NCBI RefSeq assembly: GCF_003045775.1
Contig: NZ_PXNS01000005.1
Location: 558,001-622,000, forward strand
Reading direction: 5' to 3'
From: Halomonas litopenaei
GTDB lineage: Bacteria > Pseudomonadota > Gammaproteobacteria > Pseudomonadales > Halomonadaceae
DNA: 64,000 nt
Shown: positions 1-12,299 of the stretch, piece by piece
Layout of the letters: each line of letters starts with the position of its first letter
Position numbering within the stretch: position 1 is the stretch's first letter
Made by a program: the position numbers and the translations under genes
The notes under the pieces: generated by a model
What the model was told of the DNA's origin: nothing
Database searches by the model: none
Seen by the model: the letters and a program-made list of their open reading frames with translations, nothing else

Positions 1-1
1 G

Positions 2-841
2 CTGCTAAGCGCCCAGGTGGCCTTCGACAAACTGCGTGGACTCGATCTGGCCGAGGCCAAGGGCGACTTCGGCGTGCAGGAGGCAGAGGGCGAGCGCTGG
101 CAGCGACTGCACCTTGAAGGCGTGGCCTTTCGCTACCCCGAGCCCGCTAAAGCCTCCGACGAAGAAGACGGGGCAGGGCGAGCGTCGAAAGGCCCGGGCT
201 TCGCCGTGGGGCCGCTGGACCTGACCCTGCGGCGTGGTGAACTGGTATTTCTGATCGGCGGCAACGGCAGCGGCAAGTCGACCCTGGCGAAGCTGCTGAC
301 CGGTCTCTACCGGCCCCACCAGGGGCGTCTCTTGATCGACGACCAGGAGGTGGGGGCCGCTGAGATGGGCGCCTATCGCCAGCGCTTTTCCGCGGTCTAC
401 ACCGACTTCCACCAGTTCGACACCCTGATAGGCCCCGGCGGTGACAAGGCCGACCCCGCGCTGGTCGAGGACTGGCTCGAGTACCTGGCGATGCGCGAGA
501 AGCTTCACTTCGACGGCCAGCGGGTCACCAACCCGGAGCTGTCCCAGGGGCAGCGCAAGCGGCTGGCACTGTTGATGGCGGTGGCCGAGGAGCGAGATAT
601 CCTGCTGCTCGACGAATGGGCCGCCGACCAGGACCCGCAGTTCCGACGGGTGTTCTATCGTGAGCTGCTGCCGCGACTCAAGGACATGGGCAAGACGGTG
701 TTCGCCATCAGCCACGACGACCACTACTTTCAGCACGCCGACCGGTTGTTCGAGATGCGCGCAGGGCAGCTTGTCGAACTCACCGGGTCCAGCCGCGAGG
801 CCGCCAGTCGTGATGCCGTGGCCCGGCTCGATCCGCTGTAG
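2..841 (+). CDS. YojI/PvdE-type ABC exporter, C-terminal part (cut by window edge)
   Basis: The reading frame is open to the left edge, so only the ATP-binding half and a short linker from the membrane domain are visible. Walker A (GGNGSGKS), a degenerate signature (LSQGQRKR), Walker B followed by DEWAADQDP, and the H-loop ISHDDHYF match the cyclic-peptide/siderophore exporter family (E. coli YojI, Pseudomonas PvdE); the DEWAADQDP string is characteristic of it. An Ala/Lys/Gly-rich insertion lies before Walker A. These proteins fuse a six-helix inner-membrane domain to the ATPase and export microcins or move siderophore precursors to the periplasm. It sits upstream of a TonB siderophore receptor, which suggests a siderophore-related role (inference). 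Confidence 0.85.
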   Translation: MLSAQVAFDKLRGLDLAEAKGDFGVQEAEGERWQRLHLEGVAFRYPEPAKASDEEDGAGRASKGPGFAVGPLDLTLRRGELVFLIGGNGSGKSTLAKLLTGLYRPHQGRLLIDDQEVGAAEMGAYRQRFSAVYTDFHQFDTLIGPGGDKADPALVEDWLEYLAMREKLHFDGQRVTNPELSQGQRKRLALLMAVAEERDILLLDEWAADQDPQFRRVFYRELLPRLKDMGKTVFAISHDDHYFQHADRLFEMRAGQLVELTGSSREAASRDAVARLDPL

Positions 842-1155
842 GGCGATTCGCTCAGCCGGTAGAGCGCTCTCGCCACCATCCAGCGGTTCATCCATCCCCC
901 CTGCCTGGCTCCCTCGCACCCGAGCACGGCTTGTTCGGGCTTTCGTGTGCCTGTGGTTAATGGGTCGCTCTGGTGTCGCTGATGGCGCGAGGTGGTTTCG
1001 CAGCCCTTGATCGACATCGGCCTTTGGCGGGATTTCTGTAAATGAAAGCTGGTCTTGATTGCGTGTAAAAATGAAAACAATTAGCATGCCGAAGATGTTT
1101 CACGAACGTTCAACGTCGTTCGTTGTCGTCTTCGATGCGCTCCGAGGCCTACCGC
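842..1155. other. Intergenic region upstream of TonB receptor
   Basis: About 310 bases between the exporter and the receptor. The only recognisable element is an AT-rich Fur-like site near 1067-1085. No good hairpin terminator was seen after the exporter, so read-through into the receptor is possible. Confidence 0.5.
1067..1085 (+). promoter_or_regulatory. Putative Fur box upstream of TonB receptor
   Basis: The 19 bases aaaaatgaaaacaattagc match 13 of 19 positions of the Fur consensus (GATAATGATAATCATTATC) in an otherwise GC-rich stretch, about 70 bases before the receptor start. Iron-repressed transcription is inferred. Confidence 0.5.
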
Positions 1156-3294
1156 ATGCAACCCGCCAGTCCCCGTCCATCCGCCAGCCCACTGTTCACC
1201 GACTTCCTGCCGGGCAGCCCTGTCTCCCGTCGCCCGCTTGCCATCGCCGTGCGCCTCGCGCTGGGGCTGGCCCCACTTGCCGGGGCGGGGATGGCGTTTG
1301 CCCAGGAGGAGGCGGTCACCGAGGTGACGAGCGACACCATGGTGGTGAGCACCTCGGCGCTGAAGGTCGAGACCCCGGTGCTCGAGACGCCTCGGGCTAC
1401 CTCCCAGGTCTCCCGCGAGGAACTCGATAACCGCCAGGTCAACAAGTACGACGAGGTGCTGCGCTACCGCAGCGGTGTGGTATCCCAGCCGTTCGGCCAG
1501 GACAACAAGGCCGAGTGGTTCTATATTCGCGGCTTCAATGGCGAGGACTCACTGTACCAGGATGGCCTGCGTCAGTTTCGTGAGGGCGGCTACTTCTGGT
1601 GGAGCACCGAGACCTTCGGCCTCGAGAGCGTCGAACTGCTCAAGGGGCCGGCCTCGATCCTCTATGGCGAGGCGCCTCCCGGGGGTGTCATTAACGCCAT
1701 CAGCAAGCGTCCCACCGACGAGCCTCAGGGGCTGATCGAATTGCAATACAGCAGCGACGACCACGAGCAGGTGGGCGTCGACGTCTCGGGGCCTGTGGCA
1801 GGGCGCGATGATGTGCGCTATCGCATGGTCGGACTGTTCCGCGAGAATGATGGCCAGATCGAGGACACCGACAATCAGCGGGTCTATCTGGCGCCGAGCC
1901 TGGAGCTCGATCTGTCGCAGGATACCAGCGTCACCTTTCTGGCCAGCTACCTGAAGGACCACGGCACGCCTACCAACGGCTTCAAGCTGCCCTACGGCAC
2001 CGTGGACAACACCCCCTTCGGCAAGCTCGACCCCGAGGACAACCTGGGAGAGCCGGACTACGAGCGCCAGGAACACGAGCAGTGGGCGCTGGGCTACGAA
2101 CTGTCCCACCGTCTCAACGATACCTGGGACATCGAGCAGAACTTCCGCTACAGCCATCTGGATCTGCTCGAGCGTGACGTCTATGTGTCCTACCTGCTGG
2201 ACGACCGCAATGCCCAGCGCGGCCTGACCTATCGCGACGGTGACTTCGACGCGGTCACGGTGGATACCCGCGCCATCGGCCGCTGGTACAGCGATCGCAC
2301 CGAGAACACCCTGCTGGTCGGCGTCGACTACCAGGATCTGGATATCGACTACGACAACTACGACGACTTCGCCTTCGGTTCGCCGTTCGACATCTTCGAT
2401 CCGGAGTACGGCAACTTTACCCCGAGTTCCAGAGACGGAACCGATCACGAGGAAGGCAAGGAACAGCTCGGCTTCTACGCCCAGAACCAGCTTCGTCTAG
2501 ATGACCGCTGGATCTTCCTGGCCGGCCTGCGCCATGACAGCGTGGACGTGACCAACCGCATCGATGGCGAGGACAACGGTGGCGGCAGCGAGGACGAGAC
2601 CACCTTCTCCGGTGGCGTGATGTACCTGGGCAACTACGGCATCTCGCCCTACTTGAGCTACAGCGAGTCCTTTTCACCGCAGATCGGCACCGATCCGGAC
2701 GGTCGCGCCTATCGTCCCAGCGAGGGCGAGCAGTGGGAAGTCGGCGTCAAGTATGCCCCGGACTGGCTGGATGGCTATATCACTGCTGCGGTGTTCGACC
2801 TCGAGGAAAGCGATACCCTCTATACCAGCGGTGATTCCAGTCAACGACAGGGGGGAGAGCGCGAGTCCCAGGGTTTCGAGATTGAGGGGGTGGGCTATGT
2901 CACCGACGACCTCAAGGTCACCGCCGCCTACACCTATACCGACGTACGCGTCGATATCAGTCGTGAGGAGCGCAACCTGCGCGCTGGCCTGATCCCGCGT
3001 AATCAGGCCTCGTTGTGGTTGGACTACGCGGTCCCCGGCGCCTTGCACGGTCTGAACCTGGGGGGCGGTGTGCGTTATGTGGGCGAGACAGTCGATACGC
3101 CGCAGAACTCTGATACTGTGGTGGACTCCTACACCCTGTGGGACGCCAAGGTCAGCTATGACATCACGCCCCAGTGGACCGCCCAGGTCAACGTCAACAA
3201 CCTGACCGATGAGGAGTATGTCTCCGGCTGCGACTACTGGTGCTACTACGGCGAGGAGCGCAGCGTGGTCGGCAGCATCAAGTACCGCTTCTGA
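1156..3294 (+). CDS. TonB-dependent siderophore receptor (FhuE/FoxA-like)
   Basis: Outer-membrane receptor for a ferric siderophore, probably hydroxamate type. A long signal peptide ends near AFAQEE. The plug domain follows, with LKGPASILYG and PGGVINAISKRP, then a beta barrel ending in the strand GSIKYRF with terminal Phe. Two cysteines close to the C-terminus (GCDYWCYYG) recall the FhuA/FoxA C-terminal hairpin. The ATG at 1156 has GAGG eight bases upstream and is preferred over in-frame TTG 1123 and ATG 1135. At about 712 residues it is normal for the family. The ligand cannot be told from sequence; the neighbouring fhuCDB-type importer suggests the matching inner-membrane route. Confidence 0.9.
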   Translation: MQPASPRPSASPLFTDFLPGSPVSRRPLAIAVRLALGLAPLAGAGMAFAQEEAVTEVTSDTMVVSTSALKVETPVLETPRATSQVSREELDNRQVNKYDEVLRYRSGVVSQPFGQDNKAEWFYIRGFNGEDSLYQDGLRQFREGGYFWWSTETFGLESVELLKGPASILYGEAPPGGVINAISKRPTDEPQGLIELQYSSDDHEQVGVDVSGPVAGRDDVRYRMVGLFRENDGQIEDTDNQRVYLAPSLELDLSQDTSVTFLASYLKDHGTPTNGFKLPYGTVDNTPFGKLDPEDNLGEPDYERQEHEQWALGYELSHRLNDTWDIEQNFRYSHLDLLERDVYVSYLLDDRNAQRGLTYRDGDFDAVTVDTRAIGRWYSDRTENTLLVGVDYQDLDIDYDNYDDFAFGSPFDIFDPEYGNFTPSSRDGTDHEEGKEQLGFYAQNQLRLDDRWIFLAGLRHDSVDVTNRIDGEDNGGGSEDETTFSGGVMYLGNYGISPYLSYSESFSPQIGTDPDGRAYRPSEGEQWEVGVKYAPDWLDGYITAAVFDLEESDTLYTSGDSSQRQGGERESQGFEIEGVGYVTDDLKVTAAYTYTDVRVDISREERNLRAGLIPRNQASLWLDYAVPGALHGLNLGGGVRYVGETVDTPQNSDTVVDSYTLWDAKVSYDITPQWTAQVNVNNLTDEEYVSGCDYWCYYGEERSVVGSIKYRF

Positions 3295-3339
3295 TCCAGT
3301 GGCGGGCTTCCAGCCCCGCTGACCAACTCTCTGAATCGA

Positions 3340-3373
3340 GACGCCCGACCGGTTTCCCCGGCCGGGCGTCTTG
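3340..3373 (+). terminator. Hairpin terminator after TonB receptor
   Basis: GC-rich inverted repeat with arms gacgcccg and cgggcgtc plus an inner ccgg/ccgg, followed by a weak T tract. It lies about 45 bases after the receptor stop codon. Confidence 0.55.
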
Positions 3374-3429
3374 GTATGAAGGTTGCCTGTGGAAGAACAG
3401 CGGGCCAAGAAGGGGGCGAGTGCTATCGC

Positions 3430-3487
3430 TATTCCTGTCTTTCTATAGCCATATCTCTCTCTATCTATCTTCTTATCTCTCTAGCTC
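3430..3487. repeat. Pyrimidine-rich CT/TCTA simple-sequence tract
   Basis: Imperfect CT and TCTA repeats on the + strand (for example atctctctctatctatct) in the gap between the convergent receptor and msrA genes. No coding potential. It may mark slippage-prone or terminator-like DNA. Confidence 0.6.
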
Positions 3488-4041
3488 TGGCTGCCCTCCG
3501 CCGTCACCCCGGCCCGGGCCAGGCGCTCGTCGTCGGCGACGTCGCTAAAGCGCTCGAGCAACAGTTTTAGCTTGGGGGTGATCCAGCGTTCGCAGAAGGG
3601 CCGCGAGGGGTCGCTGTAGAAGTAGTCCTGGTAGTCCTCCTTCGAGGCGCGAAAGTCCACCAGCGGCAAGACTCGGGTGAGCAGGGGCGCGTCGAAGTCA
3701 TCCTGCAACTGGGCCAGGGTGTCTCGAGCAGAAGCTGCCTGAGACTCGGTCAGCACATAGACCGCAGAGCGATAGCGGTCGCGGCGCTGGTGGTCTGCGG
3801 TGGCCCGGTGGGTGTAAAGGTGGATCTCGATCAGCACATCGAGGGGCAGTCGCGAGGGGTCATAGTCCACCACCACGGCTTCATGAAAGTCGGAGTGCTC
3901 GCCGTCGGCGGCGACCCAGCCCTGGTGGACCGATTCGACCCCGCGCAGCGACTGATAGACCGCCTCCAGGCACCAGTAGCAGCTACCGCCGAGGGCCAGA
4001 CGGGCGAGGGAAGGACGGAGCAGGGGCAGGCTGTCGTGCAT
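3481..4041 (-). CDS. msrA: Peptide-methionine (S)-S-oxide reductase MsrA
   Basis: Repairs methionine-S-sulfoxide in proteins in the cytoplasm. The catalytic motif near residues 18-27 reads GGSCYWCLEA, a variant of GCFWC with Tyr in place of Phe; the nucleophilic Cys is retained. Downstream are QGWVAA, HRATADHQ(R) and a C-terminal Cys (RPFCERW) that may act in recycling. At 186 residues it is a typical short MsrA. The start ATG has GAGGGA upstream. It stands alone between the receptor and the fhuCDB-type operon. Confidence 0.88.
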   Translation of the reverse strand: MHDSLPLLRPSLARLALGGSCYWCLEAVYQSLRGVESVHQGWVAADGEHSDFHEAVVVDYDPSRLPLDVLIEIHLYTHRATADHQRRDRYRSAVYVLTESQAASARDTLAQLQDDFDAPLLTRVLPLVDFRASKEDYQDYFYSDPSRPFCERWITPKLKLLLERFSDVADDERLARAGVTAEGSQS

Positions 4042-4091
4042 CGGGATTCCCTCGTTGGCGGAGCGGTTTTGTCACCGAAGACACCTTTAGC

Positions 4092-6098
4092 TTACAACTT
4101 TCGCAGCCCCCACATGAAGTAGCTGCCGCCGATCAGCGAGGCGACCAGGCCTGCCGGGACCTCCTGGGGAAACAGCAGCTGGCGGCCGACCCAGTCGGCC
4201 AGCACCATCAGCAGCGCCCCGATCAGCGCCGCCCCGGCCAGGTGCGCGCGAGCCCGGGACAGCCCCATCAGACGCGCCATATGAGGCGCCAGCAGGCCCA
4301 CGAAGGACAACGGACCGACGATCAGGGTGGCCACTGCGGTCAGTATCGCCACCGTCGCCAGCAGGCCCAGACGGGCACGCTCGACGTGGATCCCCAGCGC
4401 CTTGGCGGTGGCAGCGCCCAGCGGCAGGATATCCAGCCAGCGAGTCAGCGCCTGGGCGGCGACGGCGGCCAGCGCCCCGATACCCAGCACCACCAGCGCC
4501 GAGACCGGGTCGACGTAGTAGGTCGACCCTGACAGCCAGGCGATGACCTGCTGACCGCGAGGGTCGCCGCCGGCCAGCACGATCGAGCGCACCGCGTCGA
4601 ACAGTGCAGTGATCGCCACGCCGCTGAGCAGCAGGCGCTCTGGCTGGAAGCCGCTGGCGCGATTGAGCGCCACCAGCACGCCGAGCACGACCAGCGCGCC
4701 GACGGTGCCGGCGCCCACCAGCGTCAGGTTGCTCGGCGCTGGCACCAGGAAGATGGTGAGAATCAGCGCAATCGCCGCACCACCGCTGATGCCCAGCAGT
4801 TCCGGGCTCGCCATGGGATTGGCGGTGACCCGCTGGATCAGGGTGCCGGCGATGGCCAGCAGGGCGCCGCTGCCGGCGGCGGCGAAGATGCGCGGCCAGC
4901 GCCAGTCGAGAACGTCGCCGTCGAGGCTCGACGACCAGCCGCTGCTGGACTGGCCGATCAGAATGCCGACCAGGGCCGCCAGGGCCAGCAGCACGGCGAG
5001 CACCAGCAGCAGGCGCCCGGGTGCCTCGGCACGCAGGGCCTGCGGGTTCGAGTTGGGCGGTGGACGCCGGGCGGTCAGGCGCAGGCGCGGGATCAGCCAC
5101 AGCAGCAGCGGTGCACCCAGGGCGGCGGTGGTCGCCCCGGTGGGCAGCAGGGTAGGCAGGGCGTCGACGCCGCCCTGGAGCACCAGGTCGGTGATCGCCA
5201 GCAGCAGCGCGCCGAACGCGATCGACCAACCCAGCCGCGCCGGCAGACGCCGGGCGCCGGCCATGCGCGCGATATTGGGCGCCGCCAGGCCGATAAAGCC
5301 GATGATGCCGACCACTGCCACCACACAGCCGGTGATGAAGACCGCGAGACCCAGCCCGCCCAGGCGCAGCCACTTGAGCGAGACGCCGAGGCTGCGTGCG
5401 CTGGCGTCGTCCAGTTCCAGCAGCGCCAGCGGGCGCAGCAGCCAGATGGCCAGGGCGCCGGCGATCACCAGACGCGGCAACAGGTAGAGCACGCCGTCCC
5501 AGCCGTTCTGGGCCAGCGAGCCGGCGCCCCACACCAGCACGCCCTTGAGCGCCTCCTGGTTGAACAGCAACAGCACCACCGCCAGGGCGCCGAAGTAGAG
5601 ATTGACCACCAGGCCGCCGAGTACCACGACGCCGGGTGACAGGCCACGACGCCAGCCGAGGGCGAACACCAGTCCCATGGCCAGGCCACCGCCGGCCAGC
5701 GCCACCCACTCGCGGCCCAGCACCAGCAGGCCAGGCGCCATCAGGGTGGCGACCATCAGCGCCAGATTGGCGCCGCTGGCCACCCCCAGGGTGGTGGGGG
5801 CGGCCAGTGGGTTGCGCAGCACCTGCTGCATCAGCACCCCGGCCAGCCCCAGGGCGCCGCCGGCGCTCAGCGACATCACCAGGCGCGGCCACCAGCTGTA
5901 GTGCAGCACCAGCGACTCCGGGTCTGGCGGTTCATTGGCGCCGAGCGCCCCCGAATCGGTCAGGGCAGCAAGCGCCGCCTGTGGGCCGCCCAGCTCGGCC
6001 AGGGAGTAGAAGGCGGCCAGCATGCAGGCCAGCGCCAGCACCAGGCCGGTGATGCCCAGCGCGGAGGTACGGCGGGCGCGGGATTCAGCGGCGAGCAT
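4092..6098 (-). CDS. fhuB: FhuB-type iron-siderophore permease, two fused FecCD domains
   Basis: Inner-membrane permease of about 668 residues with two FecCD domains in tandem, the arrangement of FhuB (single-domain permeases are about 330). Each half carries the conserved LAAPxxARxxG / [11 protein letters not shown] region that meets the ATPase. The start at 6098 ([10 protein letters not shown]) follows AAGGAAA; a longer in-frame extension would read through the low-complexity end of the binding-protein gene. It overlaps that gene by 14 bases, giving the order fhuC-fhuD-fhuB, and is probably translationally coupled. Substrate most likely a ferric hydroxamate (inference from domain fusion). 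Confidence 0.88.
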   Translation of the reverse strand: MLAAESRARRTSALGITGLVLALACMLAAFYSLAELGGPQAALAALTDSGALGANEPPDPESLVLHYSWWPRLVMSLSAGGALGLAGVLMQQVLRNPLAAPTTLGVASGANLALMVATLMAPGLLVLGREWVALAGGGLAMGLVFALGWRRGLSPGVVVLGGLVVNLYFGALAVVLLLFNQEALKGVLVWGAGSLAQNGWDGVLYLLPRLVIAGALAIWLLRPLALLELDDASARSLGVSLKWLRLGGLGLAVFITGCVVAVVGIIGFIGLAAPNIARMAGARRLPARLGWSIAFGALLLAITDLVLQGGVDALPTLLPTGATTAALGAPLLLWLIPRLRLTARRPPPNSNPQALRAEAPGRLLLVLAVLLALAALVGILIGQSSSGWSSSLDGDVLDWRWPRIFAAAGSGALLAIAGTLIQRVTANPMASPELLGISGGAAIALILTIFLVPAPSNLTLVGAGTVGALVVLGVLVALNRASGFQPERLLLSGVAITALFDAVRSIVLAGGDPRGQQVIAWLSGSTYYVDPVSALVVLGIGALAAVAAQALTRWLDILPLGAATAKALGIHVERARLGLLATVAILTAVATLIVGPLSFVGLLAPHMARLMGLSRARAHLAGAALIGALLMVLADWVGRQLLFPQEVPAGLVASLIGGSYFMWGLRKL

Positions 6099-7185
6099 CG
6101 GTATTTCCTTGTGCCTGATCCGGTGTGGTGGCCCGTTCGCTGGTGTCGCGAGCGCTGGTGCCGAGAGTGTGGGTATCGGAAGCGCTGGTGCCGGGAGCGC
6201 TGGTGTCGGGGGGGCTAGTATCGGGAGCGCGAGTATCTGGCATGTTGCTGGAGAGGGCGTCGCCCAGCAGGGTGGCAAAGCGCCTGGCCGAGGGCAGGGC
6301 GCCGAAGCTCCACACCGGTGGCAGGGTGACGACGTCGTCACGCTGGACGCTGCCCAGATGGCGCCACAGGCCACTGTCGGCCAGCGCCTCGCGCACCCCG
6401 GCGATATAGGGTTCGACCACCACGATGCGGGCCTCGGGATAATTGGCCAGCTGTTCGATGCCGATCAGGCTGAAGCCCCAGGCATTGGTGGCGCCTCGCC
6501 AGGCGTTGGTCAGGCCCATGCGCCTAAGCACCGCCTGGTAGAGGCTGTGCTCACCGAACAGGCGCACGTGGCGCTCATCCATGAACTGGAGCAGCAATAG
6601 CGGGCGGGTGTCCTCGGGCAGCCGAGCGGCGATGTCCGCGATGTAGGCCTCGGTCTCCTCGATCAATGCCTCGGCGGCGTTTTCGCGATCCACCAGTTCG
6701 CCGAGCTGTCGGGTCAGCGCCAGAGACTGCGACCAGAAGGTGCCCTCGCCGCTGTACATGGCGAGCTGCTTGACCTCGGCGATCGATGAAAGCCGCGGCG
6801 CCAGGTTGGCGAACATCGGCGAGATCACGATGGCGTCGGGGTCGAGTTCGGACAGCAGTTCCAGGTTCGGCTGGGTACGCAGGCCGATGTCGGTGGCACC
6901 TGGCGGCGCCTCGAGCCCCACCCAGCTTTCGTAGTCGTCGACCTGGGCCAGCGCCACCGGTGGCGCGTCAAGTGCGATCAGCGTCTCGGCCAGGGTCCAG
7001 TCCAGGCTGGCGATACGCGGCGCGGCACTGGCCGGAGACGCCAGCAGCCAGGCCGACAGCGCCAGCCACACCAAGCTATGGTAGCCACCCGAGCGAAAAA
7101 GGCCGGAACGCAAGCGCAGGGAAGCCAGGGACACCATAGAACGGCGGACAGTCAGAGCACGGCGGACATTCAAGGACAACCTCAT
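6085..7185 (-). CDS. fhuD: FhuD-type periplasmic siderophore-binding protein with repeat tail
   Basis: Class III periplasmic binding protein (TroA/FepB fold) that hands ferric siderophore to the permease. A hydrophobic signal segment ends at SPASAAP; family landmarks are [26 protein letters not shown] and PDAIVISP. The last ~45 residues are a Thr/Ser/Asp/Ala/Pro tail (units like APDTS) encoded by seven 15-bp tandem repeats and not expected in the family. The start shares ATGA with the stop of fhuC. The first ~45 residues before the signal are long and Arg-rich, so a later start such as Met17 is possible. Confidence 0.85.
   Translation of the reverse strand: MRLSLNVRRALTVRRSMVSLASLRLRSGLFRSGGYHSLVWLALSAWLLASPASAAPRIASLDWTLAETLIALDAPPVALAQVDDYESWVGLEAPPGATDIGLRTQPNLELLSELDPDAIVISPMFANLAPRLSSIAEVKQLAMYSGEGTFWSQSLALTRQLGELVDRENAAEALIEETEAYIADIAARLPEDTRPLLLLQFMDERHVRLFGEHSLYQAVLRRMGLTNAWRGATNAWGFSLIGIEQLANYPEARIVVVEPYIAGVREALADSGLWRHLGSVQRDDVVTLPPVWSFGALPSARRFATLLGDALSSNMPDTRAPDTSPPDTSAPGTSASDTHTLGTSARDTSERATTPDQAQGNTDARR
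6139..6243 (-). repeat. 15-bp tandem repeat (7 units) in the 3' end of fhuD
   Basis: Seven consecutive imperfect 15-bp units (type gctggtgtcgcgagc on the + strand) encode five-residue repeats of the [10 protein letters not shown] kind at the C-terminus of the binding protein. All units keep the frame. Confidence 0.8.
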
Positions 7186-7949
7186 TGCACCAGCGCCACC
7201 GCGTGTTCGCCGGAGGGATGGGGCATCACCTGCATCGGCACGCCGTAGATGTCCTCGAGCAGGTCGCCGGTCATCAGCGTCTGCGGGTCGCCTTCGGCGA
7301 TGACGCGACCGCTGTGCAGGGCGACCAGGCGATCACAGAAGCGTGAGGCCATGTTGATGTCGTGCAACACGATGACCACGCCCAGGTCGAGCTCCCGCGA
7401 CAGCTTGCGTACCAGGGTCATCACTTCCACCTGATGGGCGATATCCAGCGCCGCCAGCGGCTCGTCGAGCAGCAGCAGGCGGCTGCCCTGGGCCAGCAAC
7501 ATGGCCAGCCACACCCGGGTACGTTCGCCGCCGGACAGGGTGTCCACCAGGCGATCGGCAAAGCCCTCGGTGTGGGTCAGCGCCATGGCTCGCGCCACGT
7601 GTTCGTGATCGTCGCGCCGCGAGCGACCCAGCAGCCCCTTCCAGGGGTAACGACCAAAGGCGATCAGCTCGCGACAGGTCAGGCTTTCGGCACTGGGCAG
7701 GTGTTGCGGCAGATAGGCCACTTCGCGGGCGAAGGCGCGGCGCCCCCAGGCCTCGAGCGGCTGGCCGTTGAACAGGATGCGCCCCTCGCTGGCCGGCTGT
7801 TGCTGAGCCATCAGCTTGAGCAGGGTCGACTTGCCGGAGCCGTTGTGGCCGATCAGTCCGTGGACCCGGCCGGCATCGAAGCTCAGGCTGGTCGGCGACA
7901 GCAGGGTCTTGCCCGGGATCGCGAAGGAAGCGGACTGAAGATCGAACAT
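7182..7949 (-). CDS. fhuC: FhuC-type iron-siderophore ABC transporter ATPase
   Basis: Cytoplasmic ATPase of the iron-siderophore importer. Walker A GHNGSGKS at residues 34-41, Q-loop near LPQHLP, signature LSGGE at about 138-142, Walker B LLLLDEP and a switch His in VLHDINMA. Length 255 is typical of FhuC/FepC. It is first gene of the fhuC-fhuD-fhuB operon, coupled to fhuD through an ATGA overlap, and lies behind a Fur-like site. Confidence 0.9.
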   Translation of the reverse strand: MFDLQSASFAIPGKTLLSPTSLSFDAGRVHGLIGHNGSGKSTLLKLMAQQQPASEGRILFNGQPLEAWGRRAFAREVAYLPQHLPSAESLTCRELIAFGRYPWKGLLGRSRRDDHEHVARAMALTHTEGFADRLVDTLSGGERTRVWLAMLLAQGSRLLLLDEPLAALDIAHQVEVMTLVRKLSRELDLGVVIVLHDINMASRFCDRLVALHSGRVIAEGDPQTLMTGDLLEDIYGVPMQVMPHPSGEHAVALVQ

Positions 7950-8043
7950 GAAGACGGCTCCGCTGGGTGACTGGGGCAGGGTGGCTTGGGCTGGCTGGTC
8001 CGGGCAGGCTGGTCCGGGCGACCGGGCAGGAAAGATAATGGAT

Positions 8044-8062
8044 AGGAATGGTTATCAATTTG
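8044..8062 (-). promoter_or_regulatory. Putative Fur box upstream of fhuCDB-type operon
   Basis: On the minus strand the site reads caaattgataaccattcct, with 12 of 19 matches to the Fur consensus. A second AT-rich half-site-like stretch continues to about 8080 (tgttattgtcaatgatg), so two overlapping sites are possible. It lies about 100 bases upstream of fhuC. Iron repression inferred. Confidence 0.5.
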
Positions 8063-8354
8063 TTTGTTATTGTCAATGATGCACGTCAGGGAGGCGTTGC
8101 GCTGAAAGACTATTGATCAACCCTTGTAGAAGGGGCGTAAAGGATGACACCCTGTGGTCCACGACATCGGGCCTCTTCAACGACGGCAGGGATGCCGACA
8201 CCGCCAGGCGGGCAATGCGTTTGGCGTGGAGCACGCTAGCGAGAAGAACGCGTCTTGCCTATAGTATGAGGCCCACGATGACGTAAGCTGGTGAGTGGGA
8301 TACGATTATCCCCCCTGAACCCAGCCCAATTTCGACAAGGAAGGAGGTATCACC
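8063..8354. other. Divergent promoter region between fhuC and sodA
   Basis: Non-coding. Besides the Fur-like sites at the left end, a -10-like tatagtat occurs near 8260 on the + strand. An aaggaggt ribosome-binding site at about 8339-8347 decides the sodA start. Confidence 0.5.
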
Positions 8355-8966
<612 letters not shown>

Positions 8967-9020
8967 GCGAAGCCGGCCTGACGTCGATGTCTCGACGTCA
9001 TCCGAGCTAGCGCAAGACCC

Positions 9021-9056
9021 GCGCCGCGGCCCCCAGGGCCGCGGCGCTTTTCGTTG
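9021..9056 (+). terminator. Rho-independent terminator of sodA
   Basis: A strong GC hairpin (gcgccgcggcccc / gccgcggcgc) is followed by cttttcgtt, about 60 bases after the sodA stop. Confidence 0.8.
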
Positions 9057-9124
9057 GTGCCCCGGTCAGGGCGCCGTCTGGATTGGTCGTCGCCCTTGTG
9101 GTGCGACAACAAGGAGTTCACGCC

Positions 9125-10924
<1,800 letters not shown>

Positions 10925-11093
10925 CCTGGCGCACTGACCTGTCGCGATGCGCGGGACTTGGCCGCGGGCTCGGTGCCGGCCCCGGAACAGGCCCCGAAAC
11001 CGGTTCCGGCGTGGAGGATACGGCTCGCCAGCGCCGTCTGTGCAGTCTAGGGTAAGTAAGTAGTAACTTCCTATGCTGCATGAGGCGTGAAGG

Positions 11094-12299
11094 ATGAGCC
11101 GCGTACTGCTCGGGGGTGGGGTCCGTCGCCGGGTGTTCCATCGTCTGCTGTCGGGCTTTGTTGTACCGGGCTTTGTTGTACCGGGCTTAGCTGCACCTGC
11201 CTTGGCGATGCGGGCCGTGCGAGTGTCGGCGTCTTGTTTACAGGCGGCTTGTTTACTGGCGGCTTGGCGTCCGAGTGCCCTGGTCCGGGCCGCTCTGCTG
11301 CTGGGTTGCCTGGCAACGACGCCGGCCCTCGCCGACCTGCGCATCCTGCACCTCGACGTGGGCATGGGTGACGCCACCCTGGTAGTGGATACCGGCAGTG
11401 GTCAGAGTCTGTTGATCGATGCGGGAAATCGCGGTGATGGCCGCAGGGTGGTGGCGCCGGCCCTGATCGCACTGGGGATCGATCGACTCGACTATTTTCT
11501 CGCCAGCCACTATGACGCCGACCATATCGGTGGCTTCGATGAACTCATCGAGGCGGGCGTCACCGTCGAGACGGTGCTGGAGCGACCCGGTATCAAGCCC
11601 GAGGTGCTGTCTCCCACCGGCCGCGACACCCAGTACGGCGAGTACCTGGCGGCGGCCCGGGCCGTGGGGGCGCGGCTGATCGAGCTTATCCCCGACTGTC
11701 GTCCCGATCATCCCCAGCTGCGACTGGGCGCCGACACCCGTATCCAAGTGGCCGCAGCCGGCGGCCGGCACCTGGCCGGGGATATCGGTTTCTGCGAGGT
11801 CGGTGAGCAGTCACTTCATCCACGGCGTGAAAACGCCCGCAGCGTGGCACTGATCATCGAGCACGGGCGCTTTCGCTACTTCACCGGCGGCGACCTCACC
11901 GGTGGCGGCGCTCGCAGCGTACCCATGGAAGCCTTCGTCGCCGCCCAGGTGGGCAACGTCGACGTGCTCAAGCTGAATCACCACGGTTCCGACACCAGCA
12001 CCAGCGACACCTTTGTGCAGACGCTGAGACCCGAGGTAGCTGTGCTCAGCGTCGGCGATGGCGGAGTGAACCTGCGCTATCGCCTGCCGCGTCAGGCTCC
12101 GCTGGATCGCCTGGCCAAGCTCAGCCCGGCACCGCTGCTGTTCCAGACGCGCCAGGGCGAAGGTGGAAGCTACCTGGGGGCCTACGTCGAGAATCGCCAC
12201 ATCGTCGTTCATACCGATGGCGAGAGCTACACCATCAACGGCCTGATCTGTGTGGTGGACGAGCGCACCCAGGCAAGCGAGGGAGGACACTGTCGATGA
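11094..12299 (+). CDS. Secreted ComEC-like metallo-beta-lactamase-fold hydrolase
   Basis: The core from about residue 80 shows RILHLDVGMGDATLV, LIDAGN, the metal motif SHYDADHIGG, TGGD and LNHHGSD. This is the pattern of the metallo-beta-lactamase domain of ComEC/Rec2 DNA-uptake proteins, here free-standing and without competence membrane domains. A hydrophobic signal segment ends at TPALADL, so a periplasmic place is likely. The first ~60 residues are poorly conserved and hold 15-bp DNA repeats; a later start at Met39 would give a more ordinary signal peptide. Its stop overlaps the next gene by ATGA, suggesting a two-gene unit. Substrate unknown; nuclease activity is possible from the ComEC relation. 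Confidence 0.8.
   Translation: MSRVLLGGGVRRRVFHRLLSGFVVPGFVVPGLAAPALAMRAVRVSASCLQAACLLAAWRPSALVRAALLLGCLATTPALADLRILHLDVGMGDATLVVDTGSGQSLLIDAGNRGDGRRVVAPALIALGIDRLDYFLASHYDADHIGGFDELIEAGVTVETVLERPGIKPEVLSPTGRDTQYGEYLAAARAVGARLIELIPDCRPDHPQLRLGADTRIQVAAAGGRHLAGDIGFCEVGEQSLHPRRENARSVALIIEHGRFRYFTGGDLTGGGARSVPMEAFVAAQVGNVDVLKLNHHGSDTSTSDTFVQTLRPEVAVLSVGDGGVNLRYRLPRQAPLDRLAKLSPAPLLFQTRQGEGGSYLGAYVENRHIVVHTDGESYTINGLICVVDERTQASEGGHCR
11153..11193 (+). repeat. 15-bp tandem repeat in 5' end of the MBL gene
   Basis: Two perfect copies of gggctttgttgtacc and a partial third copy lie in the N-terminal, pre-signal part of the gene and keep the frame (repeated GFVVP). Confidence 0.85.

Noticed and set aside
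3340..3487. CT-rich tract considered as a small gene or regulatory array
   Set aside because: No frame with a start site or composition like a gene; it is simple sequence in a convergent gap.
4087..5892. Second minus-strand frame overlapping the FhuB-type permease
   Set aside because: It lacks membrane segments and any family match and shifts frame against a clear two-domain permease.
6139..6243. Repeat array considered as CRISPR
   Set aside because: Units are contiguous 15-bp in-frame repeats without spacers and encode a protein tail.
8270..8345. Possible Fur box before sodA (gatacgattatcc)
   Set aside because: Only one half-site resembles the consensus, so it was not listed as a feature.
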